From Zarea fungicola (lineage: Eukaryota; Ascomycota; Sordariomycetes; Hypocreales; Cordycipitaceae), in contig FWCC01000001.1 of NCBI GenBank assembly GCA_900169235.1, positions 1-64,000 of the forward strand: a stretch of DNA of 64,000 nt. Reading direction: 5' to 3'. Below the pieces are notes generated by a model. That model was not told where the DNA came from and searched no databases. It saw nothing but the letters and a program-made list of their open reading frames with translations. This document shows, piece after piece, positions 24,201 to 33,844 of this stretch (position 1 is its first letter; the number at the start of each line of letters is the position of its first letter). The translations under genes and the position numbers were made by a program.

Positions 24201-24613
24201 AGCCACCTTTTAGCTGTCATTTAGCATTTCGAACGGGGCCAGGTACGGGGCAACTAGTTGAGCCAAAAGGAGGACGTGCCTTGATACTCAGCACCATCAT
24301 GCCCCAGATCCAGTTGGGTTTAATATGGGGACTGAAGTGATTTGTAAAAGCATCCACAAACGTCTTGAGATGAATAAATGCCGGCGCAAGCATACCAAAG
24401 TCGTCGTCATTCTTGACACTCTCCCTCTGCAGATGTTCCCAGGTGTTAAGGTAGCTGACTTGGCGCAAATCATCTTCCTCCAGAGAACTGCGACAGGTGC
24501 TCACCAGCTGCGCCCATCGTTTGGAAAACGCCAAGTCTCTGAATATATTAGCAGGTGTATTTATCTTGCTAGTGAATGACTTGCTGGACTGACAATAGAG
24601 ATTCAGCCTGCAT
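21269..24613 (-). CDS. NLR-like protein: NB-ARC ATPase with TPR repeats
   Basis: Fungal STAND-type protein assembled from at least seven exons. The first full exon has no ATG: upstream of LAFSKRW lies an intron end (CTAAT then TTCAG), and a small exon starting at 24613 (MQAESLL) joins it in frame with a 55-bp intron; this start is inferred. Order: helical N-terminal domain (24560-23900) of the type found before fungal NACHT/NB-ARC domains; P-loop LHGLAGVGKSSIALRY near 23560; Walker B region CRWLIVYDNVE; RGQVLITSRHRS sensor; winged-helix part with MSIHRLVQMAFRY; then TPR units to the end (FALGTLRRHDGHYEAAETHF, ACMYRMGCTALDQGKLEAAI). Such proteins are candidates for heterokaryon incompatibility or innate sensing (family knowledge). 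No lipase- or HET-type effector domain is visible. I see no disabling mutation. Confidence 0.85.
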
Positions 24614-25269
24614 AGTGTAGGCTCTTGTGTGCGAAATCACTTGCAGTCAAATTTGGTGAGCTGGCGCCTAATCGGTGAGAAATCACTTGCAGCCAAGTTT
24701 GGTGAGCCAGCACGTAATCGGTGAGATTTAGACGTGGCTGTTGGGAGATGACTTTTCCCTGCTGAGGCAGCCGGCTGGTCTTTGTTCCGATCCTACAGGG
24801 GTAACACGGGCGATGACTTGAAGTTGACAGGTAGGTGCCGAAAAATATGGCATAAACGTCTCGCTGGGTAATGAATCTGCTGCGTGGGTGTTGGACATGT
24901 GATACGTAGCCTGCGTCTCGTTTGCTGGCAAGATGTGCTCCCTAGCCGTAGGCCCGACAGTTAAAATTGTTGGCTCCACCCACACATCGTCCTTTTATTA
25001 TGCATGGACCAGTGCATTGTGGGCTTGGGGGTGTGCATAGTGGCTATGTGTGTATCTGTGTCTCATTGGGGGCAATAGTGAAGGGTGCCTGTCCTACCAG
25101 TAATGGTGGCTGGGTCGAATGGAGGGGGGGAAATAGCTGGAGTAGAGATGGTGGATGCACGTCGCCACGGGAGCGAATGAGTTTGGCTGAAAAGAAAGAG
25201 GAATCAATTGTATTGCGAGACTATTACAATAAAAAGGACATGCTGGAGGAGCTCGAATCTATCATGTGT
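24614..25269. other. Intergenic with a 46-bp tandem repeat
   Basis: About 650 bp between two genes on the same strand. Next to the NLR-like gene lies a two-copy tandem repeat (listed separately); the rest is G-rich on the + strand around 25010-25140. No gene recognised. Confidence 0.5.
24634..24725. repeat. Two-copy 46-bp tandem repeat
   Basis: Units 24634-24679 and 24680-24725 are adjacent and differ at only a few positions; both run from AAATCACTTGCAG to AATCGGTGAG. They sit just upstream of the inferred first exon of the NLR-like gene, in its promoter. Confidence 0.8.
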
Positions 25270-27514
25270 CTAGAGGGTAGCCTGGCCCAGGAGTACGGGG
25301 TCAAAGGCTGCCACATAAGCGGATTCAGACGCAAACACATCAAAAGGCGGCGGTTGTCTGGGCGGAAAAGTTGCCTCCCAGGCGCTTTGGACTTTGATCA
25401 ATACGGCTTCCTGATGAGCTGATGCCAGTGCGGCCATGCCGAATGGGCGACCATTGAAATCGAGATAGCCGAGTGGCATGCTGGCGATTGGATAGCCTTG
25501 AGAGAATTGTGATGAGCAAAAACATCTCCAATCGTGAAGGAATGTGAATGAGGGAGAGTACATACCGCCGGCACAAGCGATGGTGGGCATGGGACTCTCT
25601 GCGGGACCAATGATGACATCAATATCGTACTCGTTGAGGATTTTGTCGATGCCGTCGTCCCTTGCCACCTTTCTGGCGAGACGCAAAGCTGCTTCCAGTT
25701 CCTCTGGAGTGGATTGATCGGCGAGAGCCTTTTCAAGGCGATCCTGTGAGGGATAGCCTAGAGATTGTCAGCAGTGATTGTCGACATGACATGATGGGAA
25801 CACATTTACTTACGGGGTGGCAGTTCTGTTTCAGCGTGGTCTCGGTTATATTGGACTAATTCTTCCAGGGTGTGAATGTGGGAAAAGTCCAACTGGTTGA
25901 GATAGGCCTCGAAATCATTTTTGAAATGGCCGGCTAGGGAACGATGAGCAAACATGTGAAAAGAAGGACAGCACTGGCTGGCTGCAGTCTCGCCAAGTAC
26001 TCACTGAAAAGTCTTCTGTGGGCTGGCTCGCCGTCCATGTCGAGGGCACTGGGAAGGATTAGGGGAACAAATTTGTGGAAAGACTTGGCCTGGCTCTGGA
26101 TCTGGGCGTAGGCAGCGTCAAATGCGTCACTCTGTTGTGTAGTTAGAGACATGGCAGTGGATTGATGACAGGTCGGGTGAGTGGGCTTTATGCATGTACC
26201 ATTTGCTTTGCTGCGCCCGGGGCGGGTTTTGTCCAGGAATCCGACACACCCCATTTCTCAGGATCAAGGACGCCAACCTTCAGGTCTGCCCAGGTGTCAG
26301 TCAGGACGGTTGTAAAGCTGCCGTTGGGAATTTGAGCCTTGGTTGGATCGACGAGTATGTCCATGAGATTTGCAAGATCAAGAACGCTCTTTGTCATGGG
26401 GCCGGCGGAGTCGGCGAGCGAGGATATTGGGACTATGCCCTGTTGGGATATCAGGCCAATTGTGGGTTTGATTGTGTAAAGAGCTGCCTTGGATGCGGGC
26501 GAGATGAGTGAGGCGGCCGTCTCAGTTCCAATTGAGACGGGAACCAGACCTGCACTCACAGCAATGGCGGGACCCGACGATGAGCCCCCGGGATTCTAAA
26601 AGAAAGATGAGACGCTGAGAATTTGAGAGAGGATGGCTAGGCGAGGGCTGCGACCTACGCTGTGTCCACCAGGAGTGTCATCGTCTTGCAGACCGCCGCG
26701 AACATAGGCAGATTGGCTCTGCTGTCCAACGGCAGACCAGCCGCAAATCTGGTCTTCACCCCTGTGAGATGTGAGCGTACTGGTATGGAGTATTGGTTGA
26801 CTGGGGCAAAATGCGGAGTGGTTTTTAGCGTCAATCTTACTTGAAATAGCTTAGCTCCTGTTAAATAAAGGTTAGATATGATGGGCCTTGAGTTTTAGTC
26901 GATTGGGTTGTTATTACCGAAAGATTGGCTTTACCCAGAATGATGGCCCCAGCCTCGATGAGCTAGGTGGGTTAGCAGGAGGTCGGCAAGGAAAAGAAAA
27001 AAAGAAGAAGAAACAAAAATAACCAAAAAAAGGAAGGAGAAGAAGATGAAACAAAACCAAGCAAAAGTAAACAAGCCAAAAAAAAGCAAAGAAACAAGAA
27101 GCCAAATCAAATCAACGGATAAAACCCAGCAACGCCCCCAAAACGTACCTTTTCAACGAGATCTGCACTCTTCTTTGGCCGGGAGCCAGCCAATGCAAAG
27201 CTGCCTGCCGTGGTGTCCATTCCCATATCCGGGTGTGTGGCAATATTGTCCTTGATCAGAATCGGGATACCATGCATGCTTGATCGCACTCTGCCCTGGG
27301 CTCGTTCACCATCAAGCCTGGATGCCTGGCCGAGCAGCAGAGAGGCGGGAGCGTTGCTGATGACGGCGTGGAGATAGCCATTGCAGGCTTCAATTTGGCG
27401 AGTATAAAGCTGGACCAGCTGGACGCTGGTGAGGCTGGAGCTTTGCAGAAGGGCCTGTAGATGGGATGCTGTAGCGGTGCGAGGATCCAGGTCGGCCAAG
27501 GTTGAGTTTCCCAT
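25270..27514 (-). CDS. Amidase (amidase-signature family)
   Basis: Amidase-signature hydrolase that cleaves C-N amide bonds by a Ser-cisSer-Lys triad. Several introns; one near 26965-27148 is long (about 180 bp) and T-rich on the coding strand. N-terminus: ADLDPRTATASHLQALL and the family block LVQLYTRQIEACNGYLHAVI. Triad parts: GIPILIKDNIAT (Lys), NPGGSSSGPA (cis-Ser), SIGTETAASL (Ser nucleophile). The last is unusual: most relatives have Gly before the nucleophile Ser. Other family marks: IKPTIGLISQQGIVPIS and, at the end, YPIASMPLGYLDFNGRPFG. It is divergent from the GS-like ligase across 1.06 kb, so the two may be co-controlled. Substrate unknown. Confidence 0.9.
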
Positions 27515-28575
27515 GGTGTTTGATGCGGGCGGCTTGGTGGACAGTGACTGGCAATGGGAGTCGGGAAAGCGAGGGAGATGCCTGGGAAGCAGGCCAAGAA
27601 GCCTTGATGTGTGATGAAGCGACAGGCGTGACGGCCGAATTTTGTTTGAATTTTACAAGAAGAAACCGCTGGGGGAAGTGTGTGCAGATTGGTGAGGGAG
27701 AAGAACAGCAAGCAGCGTTTGTGAGCAGCAAGCAGCAAGCAAACGGCAGCCAGAATGTTGGCCGCCAGAATGTCGGCCAGTGCCCCCGAGCCAGCAGCCA
27801 GCAGCCAGAAGCCAGACGCCAGAAGCCAGAAGCCAGAAGCCAGCATACCCCTCCCAACCCTCCTCCTCTTCTCCTCTTCTCCTCCTCCTCTCCCCCTACC
27901 GGCTTGGTGGCAGACGCCGCACAATACGTCAACAGCCCATGTCTCAACCACAAGGTGATGCAAAGTGACGAGTGACGAATTATTCCTCCGTAAAAGCCAC
28001 CCTCTGCTGTGTACTCGGTAGAGCAAAAGTCGACCGGGCTTACCGTGTTACGTCTACCCTCCGCCCAATTGCCGAGAACAACCCCCCCCCTTCTTCAGCA
28101 GTAGCAACACCATATCCGCTGCCTGCATATTGCGCCACGCCATGGATGGTAATCAAACACTTTTGCTGTCTTTTCGGCCCAATCCAACAAAGTACACGAC
28201 CCCAGCTCTTTGCTTGCCTTTGATTGCCTGGCTTGGCTTGTCTGGTGTGGCACATCGGCCCTCCATGATGTTGCGGGTTATCCTGTTCCAAACTAGCTGA
28301 GCTAGGTACCCGTCGGCTAGACAAGATGTGCGGGATGCCCCATCAGTTATGGCGCCCAGTGACTAAATATAGACCAATAGTCTAAACTATGTATGTGTAC
28401 TCCGTATATCTCTTATATACTTGTATATAAGAGAAATGAGAAAAAAAAACACAAGACAAGACAAGCAAGACAAGGCTGACCAGGCAAACGCTTGTCCTCC
28501 CACAACACACACCTCTACCCTCCTTCTCGGAATTAGCCGTCCAATCCTGGCAAAGTTCAACCAAAATGCCACAAA
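27515..28575. promoter_or_regulatory. Divergent promoter region of amidase and GS-like gene
   Basis: 1.06 kb between two divergent start codons. Near the amidase it carries a purine/CCAG-rich microsatellite and a pyrimidine-rich stretch (27850-27900). A C-run occurs at 28082-28090. Large minus-strand frames here come from the low-complexity tracts and are not genes. Confidence 0.55.
27790..27845. repeat. CCAGAAG/CCAGCAG microsatellite
   Basis: Imperfect short-unit repeat of 6-7 bp units (CCAGCAG, CCAGAAG, CCAGACG), about eight units, in the amidase upstream region. Confidence 0.8.
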
Positions 28576-29898
28576 ATGCAAACGCCCACCGATGGACACA
28601 TTCTGGATGATTTCCTCGCCCACTACTCCTCCGTGCGCTACATTCGTCTGCAATGGGTTGACCTCTCTGGTGTTACCCATGCCCAGCTCGTCACCGTTCG
28701 CATGGCCAGGCGGTTGGCCGCCCGTCACGTCGACCACCTCTCCCTCGCCCAGAACTGCATGATTATTCCCATCTCGACCGCCCCCAAGTCTTTTCCAATC
28801 GCACCCGAGGCCTGGGAGCTGCGCCCAGACTGGTCCTCCTTGACATTCTGCGGCTTTGCGCCCAAGCATGGAAGCGTCATGTGCTACGTCCATCTCAGGG
28901 ACGCCGAGTCGCCCTTGGCCAAGTGTCCCAGGACCCTCCTCCGCAACATTGTCGCCGACTTTGAGCGCCAGAATACCACCGAGCTCCTCATCGGCTTCGA
29001 GGCCGAGTTTGTCCTCCTCGACGAGTCGCTCTCGCCCCCGGCCGCGCCCCTCGACCCCGTCTCCGGCGACAGCACCATGAGCGGCCTGCGCGGATCCAAC
29101 CTCGACCTCATGCAGGACATTGTCGACGCGATGGAGGCCGCCGGCACCCACGTCTTTAATTTCCATACCGAGGGCGTCAACCACTTTGAGATTGCCCTCG
29201 CTCCCTTGCGCCCCATGGCCAGCATCGATGCCCTGATGAATCTCCGAGAGGCCATTCGCACAGTCAGCCTCTGTTACGGCCTCAAGGCCAGCCTGGCCCC
29301 TCGACCCATCCTGCATGCCGCCCAGCTAGGCGCCCAAAACGGCTCCCACGTCCATGTATCCCTCAGCCCTCCCATGGCCCACGCAAACTCCTTCCTCGCC
29401 GGCATTCTTCACAGGCTCCCCGCCCTGTGCGCATTCGGCATGGCCAACTTTGACAGCTATTCCAGAGTCGTTCCCGATGGCGCAGGGCTCTGGGTCGGCT
29501 GGGGCGCCGAGAACCGTGACCTTCCTGTCCGCTCCATCCAGGGCCGCCGCTGGGAGCTGAGATTTGCCGATGCCACGGCCAACATGTACCTGTTCCTGGC
29601 CGCCGTCATCGCCTCGGGAGCCGATGGTGTCGACCGGGCCCGCGAGCTGACCTGGAAAGACACCAGGCTGTTTCCAAAGGACATGAGCCACCAGGAGCTG
29701 ACATCCAACGGCATCATGCAGCCCATGCCACGCTCCCTTGCCGAGTCTCTCTCCGCACTCTCCAAGGACAGTCATCTCCAGCGATGGGTCGGACAAGACA
29801 TGATGAAGCAGTATACTGCTTTGAAACAAGTAGAGGTGCAAACTTTTTCTCTCATGTCCGAGGAGGAGAGGCGCCATGCATTTCTCCGGTTTTTTTAA
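28576..29898 (+). CDS. Glutamine-synthetase-like (type I/FluG-type) ligase
   Basis: 440-aa single-exon protein of the class I glutamine synthetase fold, like the C-terminal half of fluG or gamma-glutamyl ligases, joining glutamate to an amine using ATP. N-terminal beta-grasp: VRYIRLQWVDLSGVTHA. Active-site blocks: GFEAEFVLL, EGVNHFEIAL, NGSHVHVSL (ATP/metal His), ENRDLPVR and RRWELRFADATANMYLFLAAV. These show an intact catalytic core, but the enzyme differs from housekeeping eukaryotic GS (type II), which lacks this arrangement. A short out-of-frame ATG at 28565 precedes the chosen start. Codon third positions are very C-rich. Neighbours: divergent amidase, downstream isochorismatase-like gene in the same direction. 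A gamma-glutamylation step in amine or aromatic catabolism is inferred. Confidence 0.9.
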   Translation: MQTPTDGHILDDFLAHYSSVRYIRLQWVDLSGVTHAQLVTVRMARRLAARHVDHLSLAQNCMIIPISTAPKSFPIAPEAWELRPDWSSLTFCGFAPKHGSVMCYVHLRDAESPLAKCPRTLLRNIVADFERQNTTELLIGFEAEFVLLDESLSPPAAPLDPVSGDSTMSGLRGSNLDLMQDIVDAMEAAGTHVFNFHTEGVNHFEIALAPLRPMASIDALMNLREAIRTVSLCYGLKASLAPRPILHAAQLGAQNGSHVHVSLSPPMAHANSFLAGILHRLPALCAFGMANFDSYSRVVPDGAGLWVGWGAENRDLPVRSIQGRRWELRFADATANMYLFLAAVIASGADGVDRARELTWKDTRLFPKDMSHQELTSNGIMQPMPRSLAESLSALSKDSHLQRWVGQDMMKQYTALKQVEVQTFSLMSEEERRHAFLRFF

Positions 29899-29903
29899 TC
29901 TCG

Positions 29904-30030
29904 GCTTTAGAATCATGGAAATGATGAGCACGCATGTATACAGGTATATGTGTACGTTTACATGCGCCTTTATAATCATGGAAATAATGATGCAACGCAT
30001 GTTTACATGTATGTACGTTACGTATATGTG
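29904..30030. repeat. Imperfect tandem duplication of about 62 bp
   Basis: Two adjacent units, each beginning GCYTTWRAATCATGGAAAT and rich in ATGTRTACR-like steps (about 29904-29965 and 29966-30030), diverged at several places. They lie in the 3' flank of the GS-like gene. Confidence 0.65.
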
Positions 30031-30111
30031 TATGATATTTAATTTTATATGATGTTATATTACGTTCAACTATTTACTTACTTTTTTTATTTTATTTTTA
30101 TTCATCTCACC

Positions 30112-30180
30112 CTTTTCATTATTCTTACCTTTTTCAGTATTCTTGCCTTTTTATTATTCTTACCCTTTTCGGTATTCCTT
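30112..30180 (+). repeat. Pyrimidine-rich imperfect tandem repeat
   Basis: Two to three units of the form TTATTCTTACCTTTTTCRGTATTCY, about 32 bp each, directly before the TATA box of the isochorismatase-like gene. CT-rich tracts are common in strong fungal promoters. Confidence 0.6.
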
Positions 30181-30221
30181 TCTTTCTGCGCCCCCGGGTG
30201 CATGTAACCGCCTCAGTGGCT

Positions 30222-30229
30222 GTATATAA
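30222..30229 (+). promoter_or_regulatory. TATA box
   Basis: TATATAAG about 90 bp before the start codon at 30318. It indicates transcription starting near 30250 and argues against using the earlier in-frame codons at 30198 (GTG) or 30237. Confidence 0.55.
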
Positions 30230-30317
30230 GCTCTACATGCCCACCGTCTGTTCCAAACACCCCGGGGGCATCAAAACATCGAAACAATCACAGAGACACA
30301 AGGCTCAAAACTTGGCC

Positions 30318-31346
30318 ATGGCAGAAACTCATATCCCTACAGTCCACCCCCCGACATCACAAGTCGTAGGCTGCGCCGATAATTTCTGGATCTGGTCGTC
30401 TCAGTTGGGCTGGGATTTAACCCACCCCGATACGCCCGCCTCGGAGCCTGTCCCTGGCCGGCTCCATCTCCAGTGTGAAATCAGCAACATCACCATTGAT
30501 CCGCACAAAACGGCCCTCGTCATAATCGACATGCAGAACTATGCCCTAAGCCGCCAACTGCGAGGTAGCGTGGCCCCTTCCATGCACCACGCCGTGCAGG
30601 CCCTCCTGCAGTTTGGCATCCCGGCGGCCCGCCGAGCCCAGATACAGGTCGTCTGGCTCAACTGGGGCTTGTCCGAGGACGATTTGAAGAGCCTGAGCCC
30701 CGCCACCATGCGTGTCTTTGGCTGGCAGGCAAACACGGATGGTGCCGACTACGGCATACGTCTCGAAGAAGCCCAAGCCCAAGCCCAAGCCGGCGCCGGC
30801 GGCCAGCACGTCGTCGTCGCGTGTGGTGAGCGCCCCAGGACGGGCCACGGCGGCCCAGGCACCCCTCTTGGTCTGCTCACGTCGAGCGACGACGGCACCA
30901 GCTTCGATGCGGGCCGTGTCCTGATGAGGGGCTCTTGGAATGCGGATCTCCATCCGGCATTGGAACGCGCTTTCCAAGACGGCCAGCAGGCAGTGGCGGC
31001 GGCGGTGACCCGGCCAGACGTGCTGATTTACAAGAATCAAAACTCGGGCATGAGCAGCAGTGCATCGTCCAGCTTCGTCGACTTTCTACAAAGTAGAGGC
31101 ATCCGCACACTCTTGTTTGCCGGCGTCAACACGGACCAGTGCGTCATGGCCACGCTGCAAGACGCCCACGCCAGGGGCTTCGACACCATCCTCCTCCGCG
31201 ACGCATGCGCAACCGACAGTCCGCCGTATGCCCAGCACAGCGCCTTGTATAATTGCTGCCGAAACTGGGGCTTCTTGTCAAGCTGCACCGCACTGGCAGA
31301 GTCAACTGGCCTGTCTAGCGACCTTGGAATAGATGCAACACGCTGA
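30318..31346 (+). CDS. Isochorismatase-like cysteine hydrolase
   Basis: 342-aa single-exon member of the isochorismatase-like superfamily, which hydrolyses C-N or ether bonds (nicotinamidase, N-carbamoyl and related amide substrates). Triad residues are visible: Asp in ALVIIDMQNYAL, Lys in DVLIYKNQNSGM and Cys in FAGVNTDQCVMATLQDA, so it should be active. A long insertion between the Asp and Lys blocks includes a repetitive EEAQAQAQAGAGG stretch coded by a short GCCCAA repeat. The start at 30318 follows the TATA box position. It lies downstream of the GS-like ligase on the same strand; with the amidase this puts three C-N bond enzymes together. Confidence 0.92.
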   Translation: MAETHIPTVHPPTSQVVGCADNFWIWSSQLGWDLTHPDTPASEPVPGRLHLQCEISNITIDPHKTALVIIDMQNYALSRQLRGSVAPSMHHAVQALLQFGIPAARRAQIQVVWLNWGLSEDDLKSLSPATMRVFGWQANTDGADYGIRLEEAQAQAQAGAGGQHVVVACGERPRTGHGGPGTPLGLLTSSDDGTSFDAGRVLMRGSWNADLHPALERAFQDGQQAVAAAVTRPDVLIYKNQNSGMSSSASSSFVDFLQSRGIRTLLFAGVNTDQCVMATLQDAHARGFDTILLRDACATDSPPYAQHSALYNCCRNWGFLSSCTALAESTGLSSDLGIDATR

Positions 31347-31576
31347 GCATCGACTTTTACCCTTCTAGGCACATGCCGGGCTAATATAGCCAAGAGGCAC
31401 TCCATAATAAAGGAAAATCATTCGTGTATAAATGCCATGTCTAAATTTAGTAGATGAATTTACTCTAACATGATAACAACATGCAGTAACCAGTAAACAG
31501 CAAAGCCATATACGAAAGGGGGAACGCAAGACACCGGTACCAGGTAGCTGTCGATAAACCCCATCGTCCCCTGCCT

Positions 31577-33262
31577 TTAGACGTTCCCACCAGGCAACTT
31601 TTCATTTTCCTTTTCCGTCTTCACCTCACTACTCATCACCGAATTCCCAGATGAAGACGCCGCAACACCCCCCGGGCGTCCCATCCCCAACTGCATCGCC
31701 ATGTCCAGAATCTGCTCACCCTCCAGCCTCGGCATCTCCCTCGCCACCTGAAACGGCCATTTCTTTTCGACATGGGCCTTGGCAAAGATGAGATCAATCT
31801 CCTCGAGGTGCCGTCCAGAAGTCTCCGGATAGAACAAATACGCCAGGGGCAGCGCCAGCAAGTTGATGAGCGCAAAGAAGAGGTAAATCCCCCACGGGCT
31901 CGCGTCCGCAAAGACGGGCGTAAACATGACCACGGCAAAGTTGGACAGCCAGTTGGTGCACGTCGACATGGCGGCCGCGCGCGTGCGTGTCCGCAGCGGG
32001 TTGATTTCCGGCGGGTAAATCCACGGCAGCGGTAAAATGGTGAAAGCGAAAAAGGCAATGAAGAAAAAGATGCCCACCGCGGCTCCCTTGGCACTCTGCG
32101 TCGTCGGACGCACCAGGCAGCCCATGGTAATGAGGAAGCTCATGCCCTGCCCGAGAAACCCAATCATGAACAAGTTGCGCCGGCCGACCCGTTCCACCAT
32201 GAAGAACGAGGGCAGTGTAAACAGGGCATATACCGTGGCGAAGACGCCGCCAAGAACAAGAGCCATCCGGTCCGACATGTGCAGGTTCTGCTTGAACAAA
32301 AGTGTGCTGTAATAAATCGCTGCATTGCAGCCAGTGAGTTGCTGTAAAAATTGCGTGGAACATCCAATCATCATGCGTTGAAACTCTTGCGTCTTGCCAA
32401 ATGTAAACAGCATCTTCCATTCCGAGCGCGAGCTTGTGGCGGGGCCTTTGTCTGCGCCCTCGGGGCCTGTGTCTGCGCCCTTGGATGCCTGCAGCTCTGC
32501 CTTCATCAAACCAATATCCTCGAGGACAGATTTGTCTTCTGGGTGCGTGCCATTGAGCTTGGCCATGACGTAGGCCGCTTCCTTCTCATGGCCTCGGAGT
32601 AGCAGCCAACGTGGTGAATCGGGCAGGCAGCTCACACCCACCATCATGACCGCAGCAAAGAGAATCTGAAACGCGACGGGGAGCCGCCACTGGATCGAGC
32701 TGTCCACATAGGAAAGGCCAAAGTCAAGCCAGTACGCGACGAGCGTGCCCACCGCGATGATGGCGCCCTCAAAGCACACGAGGAACCCACGGTTGTGCGC
32801 CTTGGAGCACTCCGACTGCCACACCGGGATCGTCGCCGTGTCCATGCCGTTGCCGAGGCCGGACACGACGCGCCCGACGACAAACTGGCCCAGACCCCAT
32901 TGCGGCCCGACCGCAGCGGCCGACAGGAGGGCGCCGACAATCATGAGCGCGCCGCCGCCGAGGATCAGTCTCGTGCGGCCGATGCGATCGCCCCAGACGA
33001 GCGTCAAGATGGCGCCAAAGAGGCATCCAATCTCATAGCAAGAGGTGATGGCGCCGCGAATCACGGAAACATGTCGCGATTGAGAACGGGATGCGTCGTC
33101 GGCGACAAAGGCCGCAGGGAACTCTTGCGTGAACTGCTTGCCGGAGATGATGCCCGACATGAGCCCTTGGTCATAGCCAAAGAGGGAAAAGCCAACGACC
33201 GAGGTAACGGTAATGGCGAGTCGAAGACGCCGGCCGTCCAGGCCTGCGGTTGATGTCCACAT
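31577..33262 (-). CDS. MFS sugar-type transporter
   Basis: 561-aa intronless major facilitator of the sugar porter family. Marks: GFSLFGYDQGLMSGIISG in helix 1, WGDRIGRTRLILGGG after helix 2, GRVVSGLGNGMDTATIPVWQSE in helix 4, DSPRWLLLRG after helix 6, QQLTGCNAAIYYSTLLF in helix 7, and PWIYPPEINPLRTRTRAAA in helix 10, then YPETSGRHLEEID. The loop between helices 6 and 7 holds KGADTGPEGADKGPATSSR, longer than usual. The C-tail is Ser-rich. It is a proton-coupled importer of a sugar or a polyol-like compound by family; in this cluster it may carry another substrate. The P450 gene lies upstream on the same strand. Confidence 0.94.
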   Translation of the reverse strand: MWTSTAGLDGRRLRLAITVTSVVGFSLFGYDQGLMSGIISGKQFTQEFPAAFVADDASRSQSRHVSVIRGAITSCYEIGCLFGAILTLVWGDRIGRTRLILGGGALMIVGALLSAAAVGPQWGLGQFVVGRVVSGLGNGMDTATIPVWQSECSKAHNRGFLVCFEGAIIAVGTLVAYWLDFGLSYVDSSIQWRLPVAFQILFAAVMMVGVSCLPDSPRWLLLRGHEKEAAYVMAKLNGTHPEDKSVLEDIGLMKAELQASKGADTGPEGADKGPATSSRSEWKMLFTFGKTQEFQRMMIGCSTQFLQQLTGCNAAIYYSTLLFKQNLHMSDRMALVLGGVFATVYALFTLPSFFMVERVGRRNLFMIGFLGQGMSFLITMGCLVRPTTQSAKGAAVGIFFFIAFFAFTILPLPWIYPPEINPLRTRTRAAAMSTCTNWLSNFAVVMFTPVFADASPWGIYLFFALINLLALPLAYLFYPETSGRHLEEIDLIFAKAHVEKKWPFQVAREMPRLEGEQILDMAMQLGMGRPGGVAASSSGNSVMSSEVKTEKENEKLPGGNV

Positions 33263-33844
33263 GCTGACGGTTGTGGAGAGGAGGGTTGGGATGTGGTTGC
33301 TGTTGAACAGAAAGAGGTGCTCACCTCTGTCTACACAGGGTTTGCGACATGGCAGCCTTTTTAAATGTCTCGGGACTCTTCATCATCAACTGTTAACCCG
33401 CATAAAACCTCGGAGGTTTTGACAAATTTCGTAGGATAAACTGTCAATCGCACGCACCAAGTGGGTGACCTCTCCATTTGTATGACGTATTGGCATGGAG
33501 CATTCCGATCATCACATGCACTAGAAACGAACGGCGCATGAATAGTATGGGGTATGAGGGCACTCATCCTTGCCGGTAGAATCAGCAAGAAAAGAATTGC
33601 CAAGGAAATCAAAAGGCTGCGCCGTAGTTTAACAAATTGTTGCCATTTCTCCATTCGATGATTGACGATCCATGCGGCGTTTCCTTTCTTTTTTTTTTAG
33701 AAAATCGCCTCGACATCGCCCACACAAGGAGTCGCAAAAAGTTCAAAATTCATGTTGCAGAGCTATCGAAGCCGAGAGGCAGTTTATTTTTCAGGAATGG
33801 TATAAATGGCCATGATTATGTCTATGGATCAGCGGTGGCTCGGT
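33263..33844. other. Intergenic, no gene seen
   Basis: About 580 bp between the P450 stop codon and the transporter start, both on the minus strand; it must hold the transporter promoter. A T/A-run occurs near 33690. Nothing else recognised. Confidence 0.5.

Larger units (their letters stand above)
29899..30317. promoter_or_regulatory. Intergenic with duplicated segment and pyrimidine-rich promoter
   Basis: About 420 bp between tandem genes. It contains a duplicated segment of about 62 bp, a pyrimidine-rich imperfect tandem repeat and a TATA box in order, followed by the 5' leader of the isochorismatase-like gene. Confidence 0.6.

Noticed and set aside
26914..27105. 63-codon hydrophobic frame that looks like a membrane peptide
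   Set aside because: It is the T-rich amidase intron read as Phe/Leu codons.
27790..27845. Repeat array that might be taken for CRISPR
   Set aside because: Units are 6-7 bp without spacers; it is a microsatellite in a eukaryotic genome.
27256..28026. 256-codon minus-strand frame upstream of the amidase
   Set aside because: Made of a wrong-frame reading of the amidase 5' exon plus the CCAG/CT-rich microsatellites.
28387..29316. 309-codon minus-strand frame
   Set aside because: Antisense to the C-rich GS-like gene; low-complexity Gly/Glu/Val content and no domain.
29326..30000. 224-codon minus-strand frame
   Set aside because: Antisense shadow of the GS-like gene and its 3' flank.
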